NCBI GenBank assembly: GCA_019689515.1
Contig: JADGHI010000244.1
Span: forward strand, 1-6,196
Direction of reading: 5' to 3'
DNA from: Acetobacteraceae bacterium
Lineage (GTDB): Bacteria; Pseudomonadota; Alphaproteobacteria; Acetobacterales; Acetobacteraceae
DNA: 6,196 bases
Positions 1 through 5,656 of the stretch are shown one piece after another; the stretch's first letter is position 1; the number at the start of each line of letters is the position of its first letter. Below the pieces are notes generated by a model. The model saw nothing but the letters and a program-made list of their open reading frames with translations, searched no databases and was not told the DNA's origin. A program made the position numbers and the translations under genes.

Positions 1-13
1 CGGCCGGGCGGGG

Positions 14-27
14 GCGGGATGTCCCGC
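14..27. repeat. Short perfect inverted repeat near left edge
   Basis: GCGGGA (14-19) and TCCCGC (22-27) are perfect reverse complements separated by TG. As RNA this would be a 5-bp stem with a 4-nt loop. It could be a terminator stem of a gene lying left of the window, or an operator. No T-run follows on the + strand, so a classical intrinsic terminator is not supported. The rest of 1-148 shows no gene, repeat or site that I can support; open frames crossing it are Arg/Ala/Pro-rich and have no recognisable family features. Confidence 0.3.
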
Positions 28-148
28 GGATGGATGGCCGCCGCCGGTCCCGGCATTGCGATGCGGCCATGATGCCGTTCCGGAAAGCCTGCGGCGGAGC
101 CGCCGCGGCGCCCGGGCGCGGGGGCCTTGCCGGCGCATGTGTCTCCGC

Positions 149-177
149 TCGACCCCGCGGCGCCACCCGGGAATAAT
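149..177 (+). promoter_or_regulatory. Candidate sigma-70 promoter for the Na/Pi cotransporter gene
   Basis: A -35-like TCGACC (149-154, 4 of 6 to TTGACA) lies exactly 17 bp from a -10-like AATAAT (172-177, 5 of 6 to TATAAT). AATAAT is the only AT-rich hexamer in this otherwise GC-saturated upstream region, which makes it stand out. Transcription would start near 184 and give a leader of about 50 nt before the GTG start at 237. I see no Pho box (tandem CTGTCAT-like repeats), so there is no sequence sign of PhoB control. This is a prediction by eye only. Confidence 0.4.
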
Positions 178-223
178 GCGCTCCCGGGCCGGGGCGGCAC
201 GCCGGGCACCGCCGATCCGGGTG

Positions 224-230
224 AAGGAGG
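224..230 (+). promoter_or_regulatory. Strong Shine-Dalgarno sequence deciding a GTG start
   Basis: AAGGAGG at 224-230 is a near-perfect anti-16S match, 6 nt before the GTG at 237. It fixes that GTG as the start of the Na/Pi cotransporter gene. The next in-frame candidate, ATG at 303 (residue 23), would cut off the first membrane segment. Confidence 0.8.
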
Positions 231-236
231 CGCGCG

Positions 237-1895
237 GTGGGGCTTCCTCTGTTGCTGGTCGAACTCGCGGGCGCGGTCGCGCTGCTGCTCTGGGGCCTGC
301 GCATGGTGCAGACCGGAGTCCAGCGCGCCTATGGGCCGAGGCTCCGCGCGGTGCTGGCCGCGGCGCTCCGCACCCGCCTCAACGCCTTCCTCGCGGGGAT
401 CGGCGTCACCGCGGTCCTGCAGAGCAGCACGGCCACCGGCCTCATGGTCACGGGCCTCGCCGCCGGGGGCGTGGTGGAACTGGTCCCGGCGCTTGCCGTG
501 ATGCTGGGGGCCAATGTCGGCACCACGCTGATTGTGCAGGTGCTGTCCTTCGATGTCGCCCGCGTCGCTCCCGGGCTGATCGCGCTCGGGTTCCTTATGT
601 TCCGGCGCGGCGAAGCGACGCGCATCCGCGACCTCGGCCGCGTGGTCATTGGCCTCGGGCTGATGCTGTTGGCGCTCCGCCAGCTCCTTGATCTGGTCAC
701 GCCCTACGAGAACACGCCGATGCTGCGCGCGGCGGTCGAGGCCGTCTCGTCGGAGCCGGTCGTCGCCGTCCTGCTCGCCGCGGTGCTGACCTGGGCCGCG
801 CATTCGAGCGTGGCGGTCGTACTCCTGGTGATGTCGCTCGCCTCGAGCGGCGTCGCCTCGCCCGAGGCCGCGCTCGCGCTGGTCGTCGGCGCCAATCTGG
901 GGACCGCGATCAACCCGGTGCTCGAGGGCGCGACGGGCGACGACCCGGCGGCGCGGCGCCTGCCGCTCGGCAACCTCATCAACCGCCTGGTCGGCTGCGC
1001 CGTGGCGCTGGTGGCGATTCCCTATGTCGCGCCGCTGCTGATGGCGGTGGAGCCCCATGCGGCGCGCGCCGTGGCCGACTTCCACACCGCCTTCAACCTC
1101 GTCCTCGCCGCCCTGTTCCTGCCCTTCCTCCGGCCCTATGCGGCGCTGCTCCGGCGCCTGCTTCCGGCCAGGCTCGACCAGGCGGACCCGTCACGGCCCA
1201 TCTACCTGGACAAGGCGGCGATCGAGACGCCCGTCGTCGCCATCGGCGCCGCCGCGCGCGAGGCCCTGCGGCTTGCCGACGTGCTCGAGGCGATGCTGCA
1301 GGCGCTCCGCGACGCCTTCGAGAAGGACGACCGCCGGCGCATCGCCGAGATCCGGCGCATGGACGACGTGCTCGACCGGCTGAACGCCGCGATCAAGGCC
1401 TACGTCACCGCGCTCGACCCGGAGGCGATGACGGATGCCGATCACCGCCGCGTGGAGCAGGTGCTCGCCTTCGCGACGAACCTGGAGCATGCCGGGGACG
1501 TGGTGGACAAGAATCTGGCGGCGCTCGCCTCCAAGCGGCTGAAGCGCGGCCTCGCTTTCTCCCGCGAGGGCCAGGCGGAGCTTGCCGGCATGATGGAGCG
1601 GCTCGCCGCGAACCTGCGCATGGCTGCCTCCGTGTTCATGACCGAGGAGCCGCGGGCGGCGCGCCTGCTCGCCAGCGAGAAGGAGGCCTTCCGCGACATG
1701 GAGGCCAACGCGACCCAGGCGCATTTCGCGCGCCTGCGGGAGGGCCGGACCGACACGGCGGAGACCAGCGCGCTGCACCTCGACGTGGTGCGCGACCTGA
1801 AGCGGGTGAACGCACACCTCGTCGAGGGCGCTGCCTACCCGATCCTGAAGGCCCAGGGCGAGCTGCTGCCCTCCCGGCTGCGGACGGGGGAGTGA
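237..1895 (+). CDS. Na+/phosphate cotransporter family protein with PhoU-like C-terminal domain
   Basis: This 552-aa inner-membrane protein belongs to the bacterial NptA/YjbB-like Na/Pi cotransporter family, which moves phosphate with sodium. The membrane half (about residues 1-310) shows the family's two inverted repeats. Repeat 1 has QSSTA at 62-66 and GANVGTT at 91-97. Repeat 2 has HSSVA at 189-193 and GANLGTA at 218-224, followed by GNLINR (245-250) and HTAFNL (283-288). A helical PhoU-like cytoplasmic domain covers about 335-545, with LEHAGDVVDKNL (416-427) and DVVRDLKRVNAHL (516-528) resembling PhoU metal-binding/helix motifs. The length and the order of the two domains are normal for the family. 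The start is GTG at 237, supported by AAGGAGG 6 nt upstream. The usual glutamine of the second QSS motif is histidine here. The gene is monocistronic on this strand and converges on the MFS gene. The family assignment is firm. Transport direction (uptake or efflux) and true substrate are not decided by the sequence. Confidence 0.93.
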   Translation: MGLPLLLVELAGAVALLLWGLRMVQTGVQRAYGPRLRAVLAAALRTRLNAFLAGIGVTAVLQSSTATGLMVTGLAAGGVVELVPALAVMLGANVGTTLIVQVLSFDVARVAPGLIALGFLMFRRGEATRIRDLGRVVIGLGLMLLALRQLLDLVTPYENTPMLRAAVEAVSSEPVVAVLLAAVLTWAAHSSVAVVLLVMSLASSGVASPEAALALVVGANLGTAINPVLEGATGDDPAARRLPLGNLINRLVGCAVALVAIPYVAPLLMAVEPHAARAVADFHTAFNLVLAALFLPFLRPYAALLRRLLPARLDQADPSRPIYLDKAAIETPVVAIGAAAREALRLADVLEAMLQALRDAFEKDDRRRIAEIRRMDDVLDRLNAAIKAYVTALDPEAMTDADHRRVEQVLAFATNLEHAGDVVDKNLAALASKRLKRGLAFSREGQAELAGMMERLAANLRMAASVFMTEEPRAARLLASEKEAFRDMEANATQAHFARLREGRTDTAETSALHLDVVRDLKRVNAHLVEGAAYPILKAQGELLPSRLRTGE

Positions 1896-1898
1896 GGA

Positions 1899-1910
1899 GC
1901 GCCGCGGCGC
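1899..1910. terminator. GC palindrome between convergent stop codons, possible bidirectional terminator stem
   Basis: A perfect 12-bp palindrome (GCGCCGCGGCGC) fills most of the 16-bp gap between the stop codons of the two convergent genes. Flanking GAGG (1894-1897) and CCTC (1910-1913) could extend the stem on both sides with a bulge at A1898. There is no T-tract on either strand, so any termination would not be the classical intrinsic type. The palindrome may simply reflect high GC. Confidence 0.25.
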
Positions 1911-1911
1911 C

Positions 1912-3174
1912 TCATGCCGCCAGCGCCGGACGTGGCATTCGCCCGATGCCGCGCCGTGACACCAGGTAGCCGACGACCGCCAGGTTGAGCAGGTTCGCCG
2001 CGATCCCCGCAGCGAAGGCCGGCGCGTAGTAGCCGTAGTGGTCGTAGAGCGCGCCGCCGAGCCAGGCGCCGAAGGACATGCCGCCGAGGCCGAGGAAGAG
2101 CAGGATCGGAATCCGCCAGGGCGCCTCCGCCGCCGGGAACAGCTCGCGCACCGCCAGCACGTAGGACGGGATGATGCCCGAGAAGCCGAGGCCGTAGATC
2201 GCCGAGACCGCGAACAGCGTCGCCTCGTCCTCGGTCGAGAGGAACAGCGCCATCCCGACGACCTGGGCGGAGGAGCCGAGGAAGACGGTGGAGAGCCCGC
2301 CGATCCGGTCCGCCACCCAGCCCCAGAACTGCCGCGCGACGAAGGCGGCGAGCAGCAGCACGGAGAGCATCGCCGCCCCGCGCGTCGCGCTGATGCCGAG
2401 GTCGGTGCAGAAGGCGACGAGGTGCGCCGCGGGCATCGCCATCGGCACGCAGCAGAGGAAGGCGGCGAGGGCCATCAGCGCCAGCGTCAGGTTCGGCGGC
2501 ATGCCGAGCACCCGGGCGCCGCGCCGCGGGGCGCCCGCCGCGGCGAGGCCGCCCGCGGGCGGCAGGGGCGGCGGGCGCAGCACGATCGCCGCGAGCGGAG
2601 CGATCACCGCCGCGATGAAGAAGCCGAAGCCGAACATGGTGCGCTGCCAGCCGAAGGCGGCGACGGCGCGCTCCAGGATCGCCGGCCAGATCACGCCGGC
2701 GACGTACTGGCCGGAGGAGATGAGGGCGAGCGCCGTGCCGCGCCGCCGGTCGAACCAGTGCGTCACATAGGTGAGCAGCGGCGCGAACAGCGAGCCGATG
2801 CCGAGGAAGCCGGCGAACAGCCCGTAGCCCAGCAGCAGCGACCACGCCGTGCCGAGCGAGGCGAGGGCGAGGCCCGAGGCGATCATCGCCGCGCCGAACA
2901 GCGCCACGCGGCGCACGCCGAGCCGCCCGGCGACCCAGCCCATCAGGATCCCGCCGGCGCCGGCGCCGAGGAAGGTGACCGAGCTCGCGAGCGACGGCAC
3001 CGCGCGCGCATCGCCGAGATCGGCCGCGATCGGCTTCAGCCCCACGACGACGACGAGCGGCGCGCCATAGGCGGTGGCGAGTATGCCGAGGACGGTCCAG
3101 GCGACGAGCCAGGAGGCGCGGGTCTCGATGCTGCGGGGCGGCGCGTGCTCGTCCGTGGCGCGCTGCTGCGCCAT
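1912..3174 (-). CDS. MFS transporter (monocarboxylate/oxalate-formate-like subgroup)
   Basis: This 420-aa protein is a 12-segment major facilitator superfamily carrier of the inner membrane. After a short polar N-terminus (about 1-21), hydrophobic segments run through two six-helix halves, joined by a Pro/Ala/Arg-rich cytoplasmic linker at about 200-225. The MFS loop 2-3 motif appears as GWVAGRLGVRRV (79-90) and its counterpart in the second half as GWVADRIGGLSTV (285-297). WFDRRRGTALAL (140-151) is typical of monocarboxylate and oxalate/formate-type carriers, so a small organic anion is a reasonable guess for substrate, but this is inference. I chose the ATG at 3174 because it begins the conserved domain and is preceded by a purine-rich AGAGAG (3181-3186). 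The same frame stays open for 655 codons further upstream, but that stretch is a shadow of the solute-binding protein gene. The gene lies 221 bp downstream of that gene on the same strand. Confidence 0.9.
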   Translation of the reverse strand: MAQQRATDEHAPPRSIETRASWLVAWTVLGILATAYGAPLVVVVGLKPIAADLGDARAVPSLASSVTFLGAGAGGILMGWVAGRLGVRRVALFGAAMIASGLALASLGTAWSLLLGYGLFAGFLGIGSLFAPLLTYVTHWFDRRRGTALALISSGQYVAGVIWPAILERAVAAFGWQRTMFGFGFFIAAVIAPLAAIVLRPPPLPPAGGLAAAGAPRRGARVLGMPPNLTLALMALAAFLCCVPMAMPAAHLVAFCTDLGISATRGAAMLSVLLLAAFVARQFWGWVADRIGGLSTVFLGSSAQVVGMALFLSTEDEATLFAVSAIYGLGFSGIIPSYVLAVRELFPAAEAPWRIPILLFLGLGGMSFGAWLGGALYDHYGYYAPAFAAGIAANLLNLAVVGYLVSRRGIGRMPRPALAA

Positions 3175-3212
3175 TTTCTGCTCTCTCTTCTTCCTGGCGT
3201 TCCGTCCATGCG

Positions 3213-3240
3213 GATTAAGGCATGAGCGGGCGGCACCGAA
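3213..3240 (-). promoter_or_regulatory. Weak candidate promoter for the MFS gene
   Basis: Reading the minus strand, TTCGGT (3240-3235) and TTAATC (3218-3213) are separated by 16 bp and lie about 40-65 nt before the ATG at 3174. Both are poor matches to sigma-70 consensus. They are noted because this is one of the few AT-containing patches in the spacer. If real, the MFS gene could be transcribed independently of the upstream solute-binding protein gene. Confidence 0.18.
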
Positions 3241-3254
3241 TAGAGGGGGGCGCG

Positions 3255-3273
3255 GCAACGCAAGCGGCGTTGC
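3255..3273. repeat. Perfect 7-bp inverted repeat (hairpin) upstream of the MFS gene
   Basis: GCAACGC (3255-3261) and GCGTTGC (3267-3273) are perfect reverse complements around a 5-nt loop (AAGCG). On the minus strand the hairpin falls after the solute-binding protein gene and about 80 nt before the MFS start. No T-run follows on the minus strand (it continues into a C-run), so it is not a classical terminator. It directly abuts copy A of the GGCATGCGCC repeat set. Confidence 0.45.
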
Positions 3274-3274
3274 A

Positions 3275-3364
3275 GGCATGCGCCCGCCGTGCGCGATTCC
3301 AGGCCGCACGGCATGCGACCGGGTTGCGTCATGAGGCAGGCGCATGCCTGTCCGGGCGCATGCC
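3275..3364. repeat. Four GGCATGCGCC-type 10-mers, two in each orientation
   Basis: GGCATGCGCC occurs at 3275-3284, with a 9-of-10 copy at 3310-3319 (A at the ninth base). The exact reverse complement GGCGCATGCC occurs at 3339-3348 and again at 3355-3364, 16 bp apart start to start. The pair 3273-3284 and 3339-3350 extends to a 12-bp perfect inverted repeat. Copy C is also embedded in a compact hairpin of its own, CAGGC (3337-3341), GCAT loop, GCCTG (3346-3350). On the minus-strand transcript the two left arms precede the two right arms, so alternative stem-loops could form. All copies are in non-coding sequence. The arrangement could be an operator cluster or a structured 3' untranslated region. 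Confidence 0.5.
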
Positions 3365-3366
3365 AT

Positions 3367-3385
3367 GGCGCGCGGGCAACGCGCC
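3367..3385 (-). terminator. GC hairpin just after the solute-binding protein stop codon
   Basis: GGCGCG (3367-3372) and CGCGCC (3380-3385) form a perfect 6-bp all-GC stem with a 7-nt loop, beginning 10 nt after the TAG stop at 3396-3398. Its position suits a transcript end or a 3'-end stabilising structure for the solute-binding protein mRNA. There is no U-tract after it, so intrinsic termination is uncertain. Confidence 0.3.
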
Positions 3386-3395
3386 GCGGCCGCGG

Positions 3396-4991
3396 CTACT
3401 GCACCGGCTTCGCCCACATGGCGGTGGTGTAGCCGCGATGCGAAGGCAGGTAGCGCACCCGGTCGCGCCGTGCGGCCCAGTTGTAGCGCAGGTAGATCAC
3501 CGGGATGACGCCCATGTCCTCGAGCAGCGCGCGGCTGGCCTGGATGGTCAGCTCGGCATGCCGCGCCGGGTCCATGGTCCGCAGCGCTTCCGCCGCGGGC
3601 TCGTCCACCGCGGGGTTCGAGTAGCGCTGGCGGTTGAACGGGCCGGTGCCGCGCGCCGGGTCGCGCGTCATCACCACCTGGCGCAGGTAGTTGATGGCGG
3701 TGTCGCTGCTCAGATAGGTCATGAACAGCGCGAACTCGCGGTTCGTGGCGCGCGTGTAGAGGGGGGCCGGCGGCAGGACCTCCACGCTCGTCTCGACGCC
3801 GATGCGGGTGAATCCCTGGGCGATCGCCTGCAGCAGGTTCTCGTCGCCGCTGAAGAAGCCGCTCGGGCCGTGGATGGTCATGCGGAATCCGTCGGGGAAG
3901 CCGGCCTCGGCGAGCAGCGCCCTGGCCCGCGCCGGGTCGTAGGGCAGGGGCTCCAGGCCGGGGATCCGGTGCTGCGCCGGCGGCGAGGCAAGCTGGTCGG
4001 CGGCGCGGCCCTGGCCGTGATACAGCCGCTCCGCGATCGCGCCCCGGTTGATGGCAAGCGAGAGGGCGTGCCGCACCCGGCGGTCGCGCAGCGGGTTCCG
4101 CGCCAGCGGCTGGCCGGACCGGTCGCTGACATGCGGCGCCTGCTCGCGCGCCGAGTCCGGGAACAGATAGACGGAGGTGATGCTGTCCGCGCCGAACACG
4201 GCGAGGCGCGGATCGGAGGAGAGGCGGGGCACGTCCTGGTACGGGACGCCGTCGATCAGGTCCACCTCGCCCGCGAGCAGCGTGGCGACGCGCGCGCCGG
4301 CGTTGGAGACGTAGCGCGTCACCACCCGCTCCCAGGGCTCGACGCCGCCCCAGTAGTCGGGGTTGCGCGCGAGCTCGTGCCGCTCGTTGGGGACATAGGA
4401 GACGTTGCGGTACGGCCCGGTGCCGATCGCCAGCCTGCCGCTGGTGAAGTCGGCCGTGGTCGGCTCCGGACCGTGGATCTTGCGCGAGAGCATCAGCACG
4501 AACACCAGGTCCCACTCCATCATCGGGTTGGGCGCCCGGGTGCGGATGCGCAGCGTCGTCGGGTCCACGACCTCGATGCTGGCGATGTTGCGGACATAGG
4601 GGGTGAAGGCGGCCGGGCTGTTCGGCACGTTGGGCGCGCGGCGGATGGTGAAGACGACGTCCTCGGCCTCGAAGGGCGTTCCGTCGTGGAAGCGCACGCC
4701 GGGCCGCAGCTTGATCTCCCAGGTCAGGTCGTCGATCGGGCGCCAGCTTTCCGCCAGCCCGGGCTGCAGCTTCCCCTCGTTGTCGAAGCGCACGAGGCTG
4801 TCGAAGATCTGCCGCAGCGCCTGGTTGTTGTTGGTGGTGTTGTGGTAGTGCGGATCGAGCGCGCTGGGCGGCGTGATCGTCGCGATGGTGAGCGTCCGCT
4901 GCGCGGCGGCCGGCGCTGCGGCCAATGCTGGTGCGAGTGCGAAGACGGCAGCCGCCGCGACGCCGCGGATCCTGCCCGGTAGCGCTGGCAT
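3396..4991 (-). CDS. ABC transporter solute-binding protein, family 5 (peptide/nickel type)
   Basis: This 531-aa protein is a periplasmic binding protein of the DppA/OppA/NikA family, which captures a ligand (peptides, opines, nickel chelates and others) for an ABC importer. A Sec signal peptide is visible: basic residues at 7-9, a hydrophobic Ala/Val-rich core, and probable cleavage after the AAA at 28-30. There is no lipobox cysteine, so the mature protein should be soluble in the periplasm. Family hallmarks are LAESWRP (79-85), LRPGVRFHDGTPFEAEDVVF (95-114), GTGPYR (190-195), RNPDYWGG (209-216) and LRDRRVRHALSLAINR (301-316). The length is normal. The ATG at 4991 begins the signal peptide, and AGGGGGAGGA lies 9 nt upstream. 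No permease or ATPase gene flanks it here; its neighbours are RNase HI upstream and an MFS carrier downstream. The ligand cannot be named from sequence alone. Confidence 0.93.
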   Translation of the reverse strand: MPALPGRIRGVAAAAVFALAPALAAAPAAAQRTLTIATITPPSALDPHYHNTTNNNQALRQIFDSLVRFDNEGKLQPGLAESWRPIDDLTWEIKLRPGVRFHDGTPFEAEDVVFTIRRAPNVPNSPAAFTPYVRNIASIEVVDPTTLRIRTRAPNPMMEWDLVFVLMLSRKIHGPEPTTADFTSGRLAIGTGPYRNVSYVPNERHELARNPDYWGGVEPWERVVTRYVSNAGARVATLLAGEVDLIDGVPYQDVPRLSSDPRLAVFGADSITSVYLFPDSAREQAPHVSDRSGQPLARNPLRDRRVRHALSLAINRGAIAERLYHGQGRAADQLASPPAQHRIPGLEPLPYDPARARALLAEAGFPDGFRMTIHGPSGFFSGDENLLQAIAQGFTRIGVETSVEVLPPAPLYTRATNREFALFMTYLSSDTAINYLRQVVMTRDPARGTGPFNRQRYSNPAVDEPAAEALRTMDPARHAELTIQASRALLEDMGVIPVIYLRYNWAARRDRVRYLPSHRGYTTAMWAKPVQ

Positions 4992-5000
4992 CAGGCCTTA

Positions 5001-5010
5001 TCCTCCCCCT
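5001..5010 (-). promoter_or_regulatory. Shine-Dalgarno sequence of the solute-binding protein gene
   Basis: The minus strand reads AGGGGGAGGA, ending 9 nt before the ATG at 4991. It is a strong ribosome binding site, confirms the start chosen, and suggests translation independent of rnhA. Confidence 0.7.
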
Positions 5011-5020
5011 GCATTTTCGT

Positions 5021-5048
5021 CCGGCATGCAGCAAAGTCCTGCTGCCGG
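5021..5048 (-). promoter_or_regulatory. Hairpin in the leader of the solute-binding protein gene
   Basis: GCAGCA (5028-5033) and TGCTGC (5040-5045) are a perfect 6-bp inverted repeat around AAGTCC, with CCGG on both outer flanks (5021-5024 and 5045-5048). It lies about 37 nt before the start codon, just upstream of the ribosome binding site. No T-run follows on the minus strand, so an operator or leader structure is likelier than a terminator for rnhA. A GGCATGC heptamer (5023-5029) overlaps its left arm, matching the core of the repeats at 3275-3364. Confidence 0.35.
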
Positions 5049-5057
5049 TATCGGGCG

Positions 5058-5087
5058 AGGCTAGGCGGTGTCCGGCGCGGAATGCAA
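5058..5087 (-). promoter_or_regulatory. Weak candidate promoter for the solute-binding protein gene
   Basis: On the minus strand TTGCAT (5087-5082) and TAGCCT (5063-5058) are separated by 18 bp. Each matches sigma-70 consensus at about half its positions. It is offered only because the 116-bp rnhA-to-SBP spacer is large enough to hold a promoter and nothing better is visible. An 8-bp direct repeat GCGGTGTC (5065-5072 and 5100-5107) flanks this patch. Confidence 0.18.
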
Positions 5088-5107
5088 CCCAGGCTGGTCG
5101 CGGTGTC

Positions 5108-5656
5108 TCATCGGCATCGCGGCGGGTGTCCGTTGCCACCCGTCAGCCGTTCCCGCGCCATCGTCGCCAGCCGGTCCACCCGCTCGTTCATCGGGTCGCC
5201 CGCATGGCCGCGCACCCAGCGCCAGTCGATCTCGTGCGGCGCCGCGGCCGCGAGCAGCCGCTGCCACAATTCCTGGTTCGCCACCGGCTGCCGCGCCGCG
5301 GTGCGCCAGCCCTTGCGCATCCAGTCCTTCACCCAGCGCGTGATGCCGTTCCGGAGATACTCGCTGTCGGTGTGCAGCACGACGCGGCAGGGGCGCTTCA
5401 GCGCTTCGAGGGCCGCGATCGCCGCGGTCAGCTCCATGCGGTTGTTGGTCGACTCCGCCTCGGCGCCGGAGAGCTCCTTCTCATGTTCGCCATAGACCAG
5501 CACTGCCGCCCAGCCGCCTGGCCCCGGATTCGGCTTGCAGCCGCCATCGGTCCACACCTCCACGACCCGCCGTGGCTCGGCCGAGGGCGGCTGCTCCGCG
5601 GGTGTGGTTAGCCCGGCGCCGCTCTCCTCCGGCGGCGCCGCGCCGTCAGAGCCCAT
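5108..5656 (-). CDS. rnhA: Ribonuclease HI
   Basis: RNase HI cuts the RNA strand of RNA-DNA hybrids in the cytoplasm, helping remove R-loops and replication primers. The 182-aa product has every catalytic residue: D37 in WTDGGC, E75 in NNRMEL, D97 in HTDSEY, H151 in RGHAGDP and D161 in NERVDRLA. Each is offset by exactly 27 from the E. coli positions (10, 48, 70, 124, 134), so the core aligns without gaps and ends at the E. coli length. What differs is a 27-residue N-terminal extension rich in Pro, Ala, Glu and Gly. The ATG at 5656 overlaps the thrB end by 11 nt; the nearest GGAGG is 18 nt upstream, so translation is probably coupled to thrB. A later start (for example GTG at residue 32) would shorten the extension but trim the first strand of the fold. 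thrB followed by rnhA is, as I recall, a common order in Alphaproteobacteria. Confidence 0.95.
   Translation of the reverse strand: MGSDGAAPPEESGAGLTTPAEQPPSAEPRRVVEVWTDGGCKPNPGPGGWAAVLVYGEHEKELSGAEAESTNNRMELTAAIAALEALKRPCRVVLHTDSEYLRNGITRWVKDWMRKGWRTAARQPVANQELWQRLLAAAAPHEIDWRWVRGHAGDPMNERVDRLATMARERLTGGNGHPPRCR

Noticed and set aside
56..691. A 211-codon + strand frame starting upstream of the Na/Pi gene.
   Set aside because: It overlaps the well-supported Na/Pi cotransporter in another frame, is Arg/Gly/Ala-rich, and has no recognisable features.
1835..2845. A 336-codon minus-strand frame overlapping the MFS gene and the end of the Na/Pi gene.
   Set aside because: It is an Arg/Ala/Pro/Leu-rich out-of-frame shadow of the MFS gene, with no motif.
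2038..3225. A 395-codon open frame on the + strand opposite the MFS gene.
   Set aside because: The product is almost entirely Glu, Arg, Gln, His, Gly and Ala, the typical antisense of a GC-rich membrane-protein gene. The MFS gene on the other strand explains the region fully.
3175..3395. The repeat-rich spacer as a CRISPR array or small mobile element.
   Set aside because: The repeats are 10-12 bp, alternate in orientation and lack regular spacers; there is no transposase, no terminal repeats with target duplication and no cas gene.
3222..4982. A 586-codon open frame on the + strand, antisense to the solute-binding protein gene.
   Set aside because: Its composition (Arg, His, Gly, Val, Asp-rich, no hydrophobic or domain pattern) is that of a reverse-strand shadow, and it mirrors the third-position GC bias of the real gene. 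I see no family motif or convincing ribosome binding site.
3175..5139. The MFS reading frame stays open for 655 codons upstream, giving an apparent 1075-aa protein.
   Set aside because: The upstream part lies out of frame over the solute-binding protein gene and is an Arg/Ala/Pro-rich sequence with no family features. The true protein begins at the ATG at 3174, after which it reads as a normal full-length MFS carrier. Lack of stop codons is expected at this GC content.
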